This document shows, one piece after another, positions 1 to 5,506 of a DNA stretch of 10,381 nt. A model generated the notes under the pieces. The model ran no database searches, had not been told where the DNA came from, and worked only from the letters and a program-made list of their open reading frames with translations. The stretch comes from Planctomycetes bacterium UBA1135 (GTDB lineage: Bacteria; Planctomycetota; UBA1135). The stretch lies in contig DCAK01000084.1 in NCBI GenBank assembly GCA_002311925.1, positions 509 through 10,889 on the forward strand. Reading direction: 5' to 3'. A program made the position numbers and the translations under genes. Position 1 is the first letter of the stretch. Each line of letters opens with the position of its first letter.

Positions 1-1137
1 CCTTAGTTGATAAGGCGGTGTCAACATTGCATCCCCAAACGGCGTAGAAATAGGACCTCCACCATTGAGAGACCAAGCGAAGTGGGAGCGGTTGTTCGGC
101 GTGGCATTCCATACCTCTACAAGTGCCGTTTGCCCCGCCACTAGGTTGCTAACGGAAAGGGTCGGTGAAGAACCTGTCCACAAGTCCGGTCGCCAGTTCT
201 CAAGAACACACCGCATCCTGTTGACCTGCTCCGGTGTGAATTCCCAAAGACAGGCGTCGTCCGTGTAGTCCATGTAATTGTGGAAGGGGTCCTGGCTTCC
301 GCAGGAGCTCGCCGAGCTAGGACATCCATAGGTGGGGTTCCGCTGCCCGTTCGTATCGCAGATGAGGTCGCCTGTGCCGTAACAGTTGGTCGCCGAGCCA
401 CAGCCTGAATCAAATGTGTGGTAGAGACCGAGATAATGTCCGGCCTCATGCGTGGCGGTGCGGCCCATGTTTCCGGGCCAACCGGGGGTCGGTTGCTTGC
501 CTACAGCTTCCCACCACAGAACAACTCGGTCCTCGTTCGTACCGACAATCCCGGTCTGTGGGAAGTCCGCCACGTAGCCATAGCAGCAGGGAACAGCGTT
601 CGTGTAGATGTTGAAGTAGCGATTCGTGTCCCAAGCGAGCGTATCCCAGTAATTGCCCGAATCCATATACCAATTGTTGTTCGTGCTGTAGGTGATGCCG
701 TTGGTCGAGTTGCCCTGTGGGTCATTGGTGGCTAGATAAAAACGTATATTTGCATTTGTCCCGGGTGCACCCGGCGAACCGACAATCGCTTGGAAATCTT
801 CGTTCAAGACATCGATTTGATCTTGAATCGTTGACGCACTAAGGAAACCGTCGCCCGAAGTGTTCTGGATGACGTGAAAGACCACGGGGATGTCGTAATA
901 AAACGTTGGGTCGTACTCCGGTTGAGGCGAGTTCGTCCAATAGCCACAGTCGGTGGGATCTCCCGACTGACCAGGCGCTTGGCCCATGCGTTCCGGCGTG
1001 CCGCAGCGATCACGCTGAGTCCAAGTCGACGGACTCGGAGACACATTGGTCGGGGAAATCGAAACGGGCCACCGCTGTCCCGTTAGCGGAATCAGCAGGA
1101 GGAGGGAGAATGCAATAGGGAGGCTTCGGTAAATCAT
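1..1137 (-). CDS. Secreted pappalysin-like (M43) zinc metalloprotease, 3' end cut by window edge
   Basis: 379 codons are visible from ATG at 1137; the C terminus lies beyond the left edge. Residues 1-21 form a signal peptide (hydrophobic core FSLLLLIPL). RCGT at 44-47 fits the cysteine-switch position in the prosegment of M43 enzymes such as ulilysin. The catalytic signature HEAGHYLGLYH is complete at 230-240 (zinc ligands H230, H234, H240; general base E231). The Met-turn NYMDYTDDAC lies at 287-296 with M289. Several cysteines between 246 and 310 probably form disulfides. These features together define a pappalysin/cytophagalysin-type endopeptidase acting outside the cell or in the periplasm. 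From about 325 on, a beta-rich segment (VAGQTALVEV, then STPFGDAMLTPP) resembles C-terminal modules I associate with planctomycete secreted proteins. The substrate cannot be inferred. There is no free Shine-Dalgarno: the only purine-rich stretch lies in an upstream hairpin. Confidence 0.92.
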   Translation of the reverse strand, partial: MIYRSLPIAFSLLLLIPLTGQRWPVSISPTNVSPSPSTWTQRDRCGTPERMGQAPGQSGDPTDCGYWTNSPQPEYDPTFYYDIPVVFHVIQNTSGDGFLSASTIQDQIDVLNEDFQAIVGSPGAPGTNANIRFYLATNDPQGNSTNGITYSTNNNWYMDSGNYWDTLAWDTNRYFNIYTNAVPCCYGYVADFPQTGIVGTNEDRVVLWWEAVGKQPTPGWPGNMGRTATHEAGHYLGLYHTFDSGCGSATNCYGTGDLICDTNGQRNPTYGCPSSASSCGSQDPFHNYMDYTDDACLWEFTPEQVNRMRCVLENWRPDLWTGSSPTLSVSNLVAGQTALVEVWNATPNNRSHFAWSLNGGGPISTPFGDAMLTPPYQLR

Positions 1138-1143
1138 GGTGGT

Positions 1144-1170
1144 GCCTCATCCCGTGATTGCGGATGAGGC
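1144..1170 (-). promoter_or_regulatory. 9-bp perfect dyad in the metalloprotease 5' leader, covering its only RBS-like sequence
   Basis: GCCTCATCC (1144-1152) and GGATGAGGC (1162-1170) are perfect inverted repeats around a 9-nt loop. In the metalloprotease mRNA the 3' arm GGATGAGGC ends 6 nt before the ATG, so the only Shine-Dalgarno-like purine stretch would be paired in the stem. The dyad also sits at the predicted transcription start, so it could be either an RNA hairpin or a repressor site. The dyad is seen directly; its function is inferred. Confidence 0.55.
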
Positions 1171-1174
1171 CCTC

Positions 1175-1180
1175 ATTATA
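1175..1180 (-). promoter_or_regulatory. Perfect TATAAT -10 hexamer for the metalloprotease
   Basis: The minus strand reads TATAAT from 1180 to 1175, 37 nt before the ATG at 1137. No convincing -35 lies 16-18 bp upstream. The predicted start, near 1168, falls in the 5' arm of the dyad at 1144-1170, giving a leader of about 31 nt made mostly of that hairpin. Confidence 0.5.
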
Positions 1181-1189
1181 AACCTAATA

Positions 1190-1218
1190 TTGAAAGGGAC
1201 CGCCTAGAAGCCTTTCAA
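1190..1218. promoter_or_regulatory. 8-bp inverted repeat over the -35 region of the metalloprotease promoter
   Basis: TTGAAAGG (1190-1197) and CCTTTCAA (1211-1218) are perfect inverted arms with a 13-nt spacer. The arm centres are about 21 bp apart, two helical turns, as for a dimeric regulator. The pair spans the -35 position of the leftward promoter. It could instead serve yaaA. No known operator is recognised. Confidence 0.35.
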
Positions 1219-1268
1219 AACCGCCGACTATGAGAGCTTTGCTTCAGGTTTGCCTTGGTCCTCAACAA

Positions 1269-1274
1269 TAGAAT
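1269..1274 (+). promoter_or_regulatory. TAGAAT -10 hexamer of yaaA, apparently leaderless
   Basis: TAGAAT matches TATAAT at five of six positions and ends exactly 6 nt (CTGGCC) before the GTG start at 1281, so transcription would begin at or next to the start codon. No Shine-Dalgarno is present. The TAG is also an in-frame stop, which excludes an earlier start. No good -35 is visible. Confidence 0.5.
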
Positions 1275-1280
1275 CTGGCC

Positions 1281-2051
1281 GTGCTTGTTCTCCTCTCTCC
1301 TGCAAAGAAATTAGGAACCGATTTTTCTGCGGCCATTCAATGCACCGAGCCGCATTTCATCGCTGAGGCGCAAGAATTGGTGGGGGGATTGCGGAAGCAA
1401 TCTTCGGCTGACTTGGCGGAACTAATGAGTCTAAGCAAAAAATTGGCGGACTTGACGCACGCCCGATTTCAGTCCTGGACAGCCCAGGCAACGGCAGGAC
1501 AGGCAGTCCCCAGTTTGTTCGCTTTCAGGGGCGATGTTTACTCCCAAATGGATGCAGCGACGTTTTCGAGTTCCGACTTGGATTTTTCTCAGAAGCACCT
1601 GCGGATTCTCTCCGGCCTCTACGGTTTGTTGCGCCCTATGGACTGGGTAATGCCTTACCGCCTGGAGATGGGCACACGGTGGCCCAATGCTCGGGGCAAA
1701 AACCTCTATGAGTTTTGGGAATCTAAAATCAGCGAAGCCGTCAATCGCCAACTGCAGATGCAAGGCGATGATGTTCTTATCAATCTCGCCTCCAACGAAT
1801 ATTTCAAGGCGGTCAAATCTGACCAAATAAAAGGCCACATTCTCACTCCTGTATTTAAAGAGAAAAAAGGTGACCAATATCGGGTGGTGAGCTTCTGTGC
1901 CAAGCGTGCTCGCGGGATGATGAGCCGATACATCATCCAAAACCGCTGCAAGGACGCCGCCGACCTGAAGAACTTCAATCAGGGGGGATACATTTTTCAA
2001 CCCAAACTCTCTTGCCCCCAAGAGTTCGTATTCACCCGCCCAACAAAGTAG
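1281..2051 (+). CDS. yaaA: Peroxide stress protein YaaA (UPF0246/DUF328)
   Basis: 256 aa, close to the 258 aa of E. coli YaaA, and colinear with it. Recognisable family blocks are LLSPAKKL (4-11), AFRGDVYS (81-88), HLRILSGLYGLLRP (106-119), YRLEMGTRWPNARGK (126-140), INLASNEYFKAVK (167-179) and FCAKRARGMMSRYII (205-219). E. coli YaaA is a cytoplasmic OxyR-regulated protein that limits free intracellular iron and hydroxyl-radical damage under peroxide stress, and the family has been reported to bind DNA; the same role is inferred here. GTG at 1281 is chosen because it gives the conserved MLxLLSPAK start and an in-frame TAG lies four codons upstream. The gene is divergent from the metalloprotease and convergent, 18 bp away, with the next gene. 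No oxidative-stress gene lies beside it. Confidence 0.97.
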   Translation: MLVLLSPAKKLGTDFSAAIQCTEPHFIAEAQELVGGLRKQSSADLAELMSLSKKLADLTHARFQSWTAQATAGQAVPSLFAFRGDVYSQMDAATFSSSDLDFSQKHLRILSGLYGLLRPMDWVMPYRLEMGTRWPNARGKNLYEFWESKISEAVNRQLQMQGDDVLINLASNEYFKAVKSDQIKGHILTPVFKEKKGDQYRVVSFCAKRARGMMSRYIIQNRCKDAADLKNFNQGGYIFQPKLSCPQEFVFTRPTK

Positions 2052-2069
2052 CGCTAGAAAGACGAGCCG

Positions 2070-2777
2070 CTATCTGTGCCCATCGGTTTCGTTTATTTCG
2101 ATAGAAATAATGCCTTGGGAAGATTCCTCATATTGACTCATCTGGTCAACGGAGAGAACCGGAGAAAGCTGATCCCTCGTCCCTCCGAAAATTTCGGTCA
2201 TGGTACTGCGGATTTCCTCCTGGTCAGAGGGACCACCGCTCTCTCGAAACCCACGGAAATAATCTCGAACCTTCTGGTCCTGTTCGAGAAGGATGCGTCC
2301 CATTTCCTGGGCCTGGTAGGGAGAAAGGACAAGGTCTTCTGTATACCGCTCCATTCGACGATCCACACGTCTCTTGGCTTGCTCGATTCGGCGTTCCGCC
2401 CGCTCGCGCCTTTGGGCTTCTTCCCGGCTCTCAAGAATTTCCAAAACATTTTCCTGGAAGGCTGGGTCTTGGAAAGCCGCTGCGACGGGCTTGGGATCCA
2501 CGGGCGGCACATCACGCCTAGGACCCTGACCGACCTCTTCCCTCATACGCATTAGTTGCCCTTCTAAAAGAGCAACATCCTGTTCAAGGGAGTTCATTCT
2601 CTGGGCAAGCGGGTCGTCACCAACCACAGAGTCAACGGCAAGCTTTGGGGCTTCGGCGGAATAATCAGATTGGGCATCCACCGAATTCGTCGAAAGTGCG
2701 AAGACGACCAAGCCACCGGCAAGGCCTCCTGCGAGACCCCCGAGAATGATGTGAAGTGTTGTAGAGGAATGGTTCAC
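2070..2777 (-). CDS. Membrane-anchored coiled-coil protein with a Spy-like C-terminal region, unknown function
   Basis: 235 aa from a GTG start at 2777. Residues 8-29 form one transmembrane helix with GGLAGGLAGGL, a glycine-zipper pattern (G-xxx-G spacing) that could drive helix packing. No lipobox is present, so it is probably an inner-membrane anchor with the rest in the periplasm. Residues 55-83 (PLAQRMNSLEQDVALLEGQL onward) predict a short coiled coil. A Pro-rich linker (88-98) follows, then a very charged Arg/Glu helix (108-147). The region 150-215 has LSPYQ and LSVDQ patterns resembling the LTxxQ repeats of Spy/CpxP-like or heavy-metal-sensor periplasmic proteins. That resemblance is weak and the function is unknown. 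It converges on yaaA and is divergent from the MetE-like gene. No Shine-Dalgarno precedes the GTG. Confidence 0.8.
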   Translation of the reverse strand: MNHSSTTLHIILGGLAGGLAGGLVVFALSTNSVDAQSDYSAEAPKLAVDSVVGDDPLAQRMNSLEQDVALLEGQLMRMREEVGQGPRRDVPPVDPKPVAAAFQDPAFQENVLEILESREEAQRRERAERRIEQAKRRVDRRMERYTEDLVLSPYQAQEMGRILLEQDQKVRDYFRGFRESGGPSDQEEIRSTMTEIFGGTRDQLSPVLSVDQMSQYEESSQGIISIEINETDGHR

Positions 2778-2786
2778 GAATAAAGA

Positions 2787-2792
2787 AGTTTA
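2787..2792 (-). promoter_or_regulatory. Weak -10-like TAAACT upstream of the Spy-like gene
   Basis: TAAACT (minus strand, 2792 to 2787) ends 9 nt before the GTG at 2777, which would give a leader of only 2-3 nt. It is a weak match and lacks a -35. It is listed because this gene, too, has no Shine-Dalgarno. Confidence 0.25.
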
Positions 2793-2883
2793 GAAACATC
2801 CCAAAATCAGGTGACTTAATAATCTAGGCCTCCGCCAATGGCTTTAATCCCCTACTTAGCCAACTTCCGGCTGCCCATTGTCG

Positions 2884-2899
2884 TAATTGCTGGCAATTA
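2884..2899. promoter_or_regulatory. Compact 7-bp dyad just upstream of the MetE-like gene
   Basis: TAATTGC and GCAATTA are perfect inverted arms separated by TG, ending 4 nt before the ATG at 2904. A 16-bp dyad of this form suits a dimeric repressor, and its place over the likely transcription start would block initiation. It is too AT-rich and short-looped to be a convincing RNA hairpin. The regulator is unknown; it does not match the E. coli MetJ or MetR boxes as I know them. Confidence 0.35.
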
Positions 2900-2903
2900 A
2901 CAC

Positions 2904-4118
2904 ATGTACACCATCACCAAAGACAAAGTTCTGCCATGCACAATCACCGGGTCATGGCCCCGACCAAGCTGGTTTGACATGAGCATGGAGGGCAAGCCAC
3001 TCGACACATGCATGATGAACACCTCGTATCGAGAGAAATTCCAGGATGCGTTGGCTGTCATTTTGTCAGATGAGGAACGGGCTGGTCTCGACATTTTGAC
3101 GCATGGAGATCTTCACTGTGACAACGACATGGCAGGGCGATCTTGGCATCATTATCCGTTACAGCGGTGGGCCGGATTTGAGGGTGATTACCTCCAGTCA
3201 GAAGAGACGCGCTCGCCATGGCTGCGATATCCGCCAGGCACTTTGCTCAACGAAATCTATACAGGTTGGCGCTGGCCACGGGTCGTCGACAAAATCGAGC
3301 ATCGGCCATTGGACTACCCGAAAATCTTCCGGATGGCACAGGCGAAGTCAGGGAAGCCAATCAAATTTGGCACCTGTTGTTCGCAGGTGATGGGCCTTTT
3401 CCTCGACATCCACACCAGCAAGTACCAGGACAATCGCCAGATTATCTGGGATATGGCGGAGGCCATGAACAAGGAACTACTGGCGCTCCGTGATGCCGGG
3501 TGCAAATGCATCCAGATCGAGGAGCCGACTCTGCACTTCTGGGCCAATACTTACGGCGCGGATAGCGACGAGTGCAAGTTCATGGTTGATGCATTCAACC
3601 GCGAGGTCGAGGGCCTCGACGATGTCGAATTGTGGGTGCACACTTGCTGGGGCAACCCAAACATGCAGCAGGTAATCGACAACAACAGCTACCAGGCTTC
3701 TTTCGAGCTCTACATGCATGCCATGAAAGGCGATGTGTGGACCGTGGAGATGACCGATCGCAACTTCGAGGACATCGAGCTGTTCGGCGCGATGAAGGGG
3801 CGGTTGCCCAAGAAGGTTGCTGTCGGCACCGTGAGCCATCGCAACTTGCAGGTCGATCGACCCGAGGAGGTTGCGGACCGAATCAAGATTGCTCTAGAGC
3901 ACATCGACCCCGAGCAACTGATTGTGTCGAGTGATTGCGGGTTTGGTCGACAAGGATGCAACCGAGATATCGCCTTCTTCAAGTCGGCCGCAATCTCACA
4001 GGGAACCAATTTGGTGCGGAAGGAACTCGGACTCGAGACTTCCTATGTGGCAGCGGCGGATCCAGAACTGCAGACGGATATCGTCCCCAAGACCGCCACT
4101 CCGACGCCATCACATTGA
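2904..4118 (+). CDS. MetE-like cobalamin-independent methionine synthase family protein (catalytic domain only)
   Basis: 404 aa, about half of classical MetE (~750 aa): it corresponds to the C-terminal catalytic barrel without the N-terminal duplicate barrel. The zinc site is complete: H246 and C248 in VHTCWGNPN, E282 in TVEMTDRN, C345 in SSDCGFG, matching the His-Cys-Glu-Cys ligands of E. coli MetE (641, 643, 665, 726). ITGSWPRP (14-21) matches the family's TIGSFPRP start, LTHGD (65-69) a substrate-pocket strand, and QIEEPTL (204-210) the conserved QIDEPAL homocysteine region. It is therefore a cytoplasmic zinc thiol methyltransferase that may make methionine from homocysteine. The methyl donor is uncertain: core-only families differ in donor, and relatives act on other thiols or alkyl groups. 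It stands alone, with no folate, B12 or S-box neighbours. No Shine-Dalgarno is present; a 7-bp dyad lies just upstream. Confidence 0.85.
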   Translation: MYTITKDKVLPCTITGSWPRPSWFDMSMEGKPLDTCMMNTSYREKFQDALAVILSDEERAGLDILTHGDLHCDNDMAGRSWHHYPLQRWAGFEGDYLQSEETRSPWLRYPPGTLLNEIYTGWRWPRVVDKIEHRPLDYPKIFRMAQAKSGKPIKFGTCCSQVMGLFLDIHTSKYQDNRQIIWDMAEAMNKELLALRDAGCKCIQIEEPTLHFWANTYGADSDECKFMVDAFNREVEGLDDVELWVHTCWGNPNMQQVIDNNSYQASFELYMHAMKGDVWTVEMTDRNFEDIELFGAMKGRLPKKVAVGTVSHRNLQVDRPEEVADRIKIALEHIDPEQLIVSSDCGFGRQGCNRDIAFFKSAAISQGTNLVRKELGLETSYVAAADPELQTDIVPKTATPTPSH

Positions 4119-4146
4119 AAGCGGGCACGTACTCGCCCTCGAACTC

Positions 4147-5388
4147 CTAATCCGCAGATTGCTGGCTCGAGTCCTGCGTAGCGTACCACCCTTCCGTTGG
4201 CTTCCTGATTCGCGCAGTAAAGATGGCTCCGCCTTCCAACCAAGCTGCATAAATATGGTTTTGGTGTTTGGACAATCGCAAAAATCCGTCGGCCCGCGAA
4301 CCCGCCACCTCTCCCAATGGAATCGCCGGTGATGTTTCACCGGTTTTTATGTTCAGCGCCTTGGCCATCCAGGCCGCTCCTTGATTCTTGGATTCAAGCC
4401 AGGTCACGAGCACGGTTTCTGAATCCATGAACTCCAAATCCACCCTTCCCAGGGAACGCCCGGAGGCGATTTGCTGCGGGGTTTCAAAAGTGACGCCGCC
4501 ATCGGCGGAAAACACCAGGCGGACTTGGGGCCGACTGCCTTTATTGCCCATGGTGAACCAACAATAGGCCAGTTGGTTTCCTTCGACGGCAAGCGCCGGG
4601 CCATTCACCGGGCAACCGGGAATCTTCCATCCATCGGCAACCGGTATTCGAGGTTGAAAGTCAGCTTGATTTTTTTCACCGCCTTGCCCCGGATTGACCG
4701 GAATCCGGACCAGGGCAATATCACGGACTTCATCCTTGCCGCGATCCCGGTAAACCGCCCATGCCGTCCCATCCTGGGTGAATGCCAAATCCGTGGAGCA
4801 ACAAGAGCAAGCTCGGTCATCGACAACGGCCTCACGGGTGGCGGTTCCATCGGGGGCAACCCGGGTGGCCATCAAGCTCATTTTTTCTCCCTCCGGGCCG
4901 TGGCCGTGGCCCTTGCCTCCCCTTCCGTCCAACCAAATCGCCAACCACCCTCCTTCCGGGTGAGCAACCAAGCTGGGGAAACCGTGCTCAACACCACTCA
5001 TGTCCTTATGCAACCAAGCTGTATTTGCGGTTCCGGTTTTCAAACGCACTCCATAAGCGAGACCCGGATGGTCCAGATGCTCCAGCACGGCATAAAGCGA
5101 CTTGCCCTGAAATGACACGGCGGCCTGCGGAAAATCCGCCCAGTTCACGAAAGCCTTGGCCGACTCAGCTTGGGTTTTCTTTGGAGACCAGCCGCCCTCT
5201 TGCAGGACGCTTTGCTGGAGAATCATGGACTGCGCTTTGCCACGCTCCATCCAAATCAAGGTCGGCGCTGAGGCGCCCCGAACCCAGTTGGGACCCACCG
5301 CCGCATGCGAACTCAGCTCGGGCAGAAACTCAACCTCAGGAAGAGCCAAGGTCGCCTGCAACAAGAAGGGGATGAACGACAAACCCAT
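4147..5388 (-). CDS. Exported sialidase-like (Asp-box) beta-propeller protein with CSCC motif
   Basis: 413 aa with a short hydrophobic N terminus (GLSFIPFLLQATLA) that reads as a signal peptide cleaved near residue 16, so the protein is probably periplasmic or secreted. The rest is beta-rich with repeating W/Y-strand blocks. An Asp box SADGGVTF lies at 294-301, typical of BNR/sialidase-fold propellers. DDRACSCCSTDLAFTQDG (190-207) and GWKIPGCPVNGPA (253-265) are conserved hallmarks of a subgroup usually annotated as exo-alpha-sialidase. I see no sialidase Arg triad, so glycosidase activity is not supported. The clustered cysteines (194, 196, 197, 259) and a GKGHGHGPEGEK loop (159-169) suggest a disulfide cluster or metal site. 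It converges on the MetE-like gene (28-bp gap) and is divergent from the Deg-like protease. No Shine-Dalgarno precedes the ATG. Confidence 0.85.
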   Translation of the reverse strand: MGLSFIPFLLQATLALPEVEFLPELSSHAAVGPNWVRGASAPTLIWMERGKAQSMILQQSVLQEGGWSPKKTQAESAKAFVNWADFPQAAVSFQGKSLYAVLEHLDHPGLAYGVRLKTGTANTAWLHKDMSGVEHGFPSLVAHPEGGWLAIWLDGRGGKGHGHGPEGEKMSLMATRVAPDGTATREAVVDDRACSCCSTDLAFTQDGTAWAVYRDRGKDEVRDIALVRIPVNPGQGGEKNQADFQPRIPVADGWKIPGCPVNGPALAVEGNQLAYCWFTMGNKGSRPQVRLVFSADGGVTFETPQQIASGRSLGRVDLEFMDSETVLVTWLESKNQGAAWMAKALNIKTGETSPAIPLGEVAGSRADGFLRLSKHQNHIYAAWLEGGAIFTARIRKPTEGWYATQDSSQQSAD

Positions 5389-5394
5389 GGACTC

Positions 5395-5400
5395 AGCCTA
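5395..5400 (-). promoter_or_regulatory. TAGGCT -10-like hexamer of the beta-propeller gene, apparently leaderless
   Basis: On the minus strand TAGGCT is followed by GAGTCC and then the ATG at 5388, so the hexamer ends exactly 6 nt before the start codon. It keeps the TANNNT core (T, A and last T). Its TAG is in frame and rules out an upstream start. No -35 was found. Confidence 0.4.
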
Positions 5401-5472
5401 GCGCCCGGGCCGCGTTCCCCTCGAACGGCCGACAATCGGAAGGGAAAAGAGCGAGATTGAATGGAAGGGAGA

Positions 5473-5500
5473 TTGCCAACTTGGGGTCGTCCCATAAGAT
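5473..5500 (+). promoter_or_regulatory. Leaderless promoter of the Deg-like protease (TTGCCA - 16 bp - TAAGAT)
   Basis: TTGCCA at 5473-5478 matches the -35 consensus at five of six positions. A 16-bp spacer leads to TAAGAT (5495-5500), four of six against TATAAT. The -10 ends 6 nt (TGCGGC) before the ATG at 5507, so transcription should start at the start codon. TAA in the hexamer is an in-frame stop. There is no Shine-Dalgarno. Confidence 0.55.
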
Positions 5501-5506
5501 TGCGGC

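Noticed and set aside
1239..1269. TTGCTT/AACAAT as a conventional promoter for yaaA
   Set aside because: The 19-bp spacing and weak hexamers make it poorer than TAGAAT at 1269-1274.
2049..2056. Palindrome TAGCGCTA over the yaaA stop codon
   Set aside because: Eight bases with no loop; it cannot form a hairpin and is short enough to arise by chance.
4119..4146. GGGC/GCCC hairpin as a terminator between the MetE-like and beta-propeller genes
   Set aside because: Four-base arms with no T-tract on either strand.
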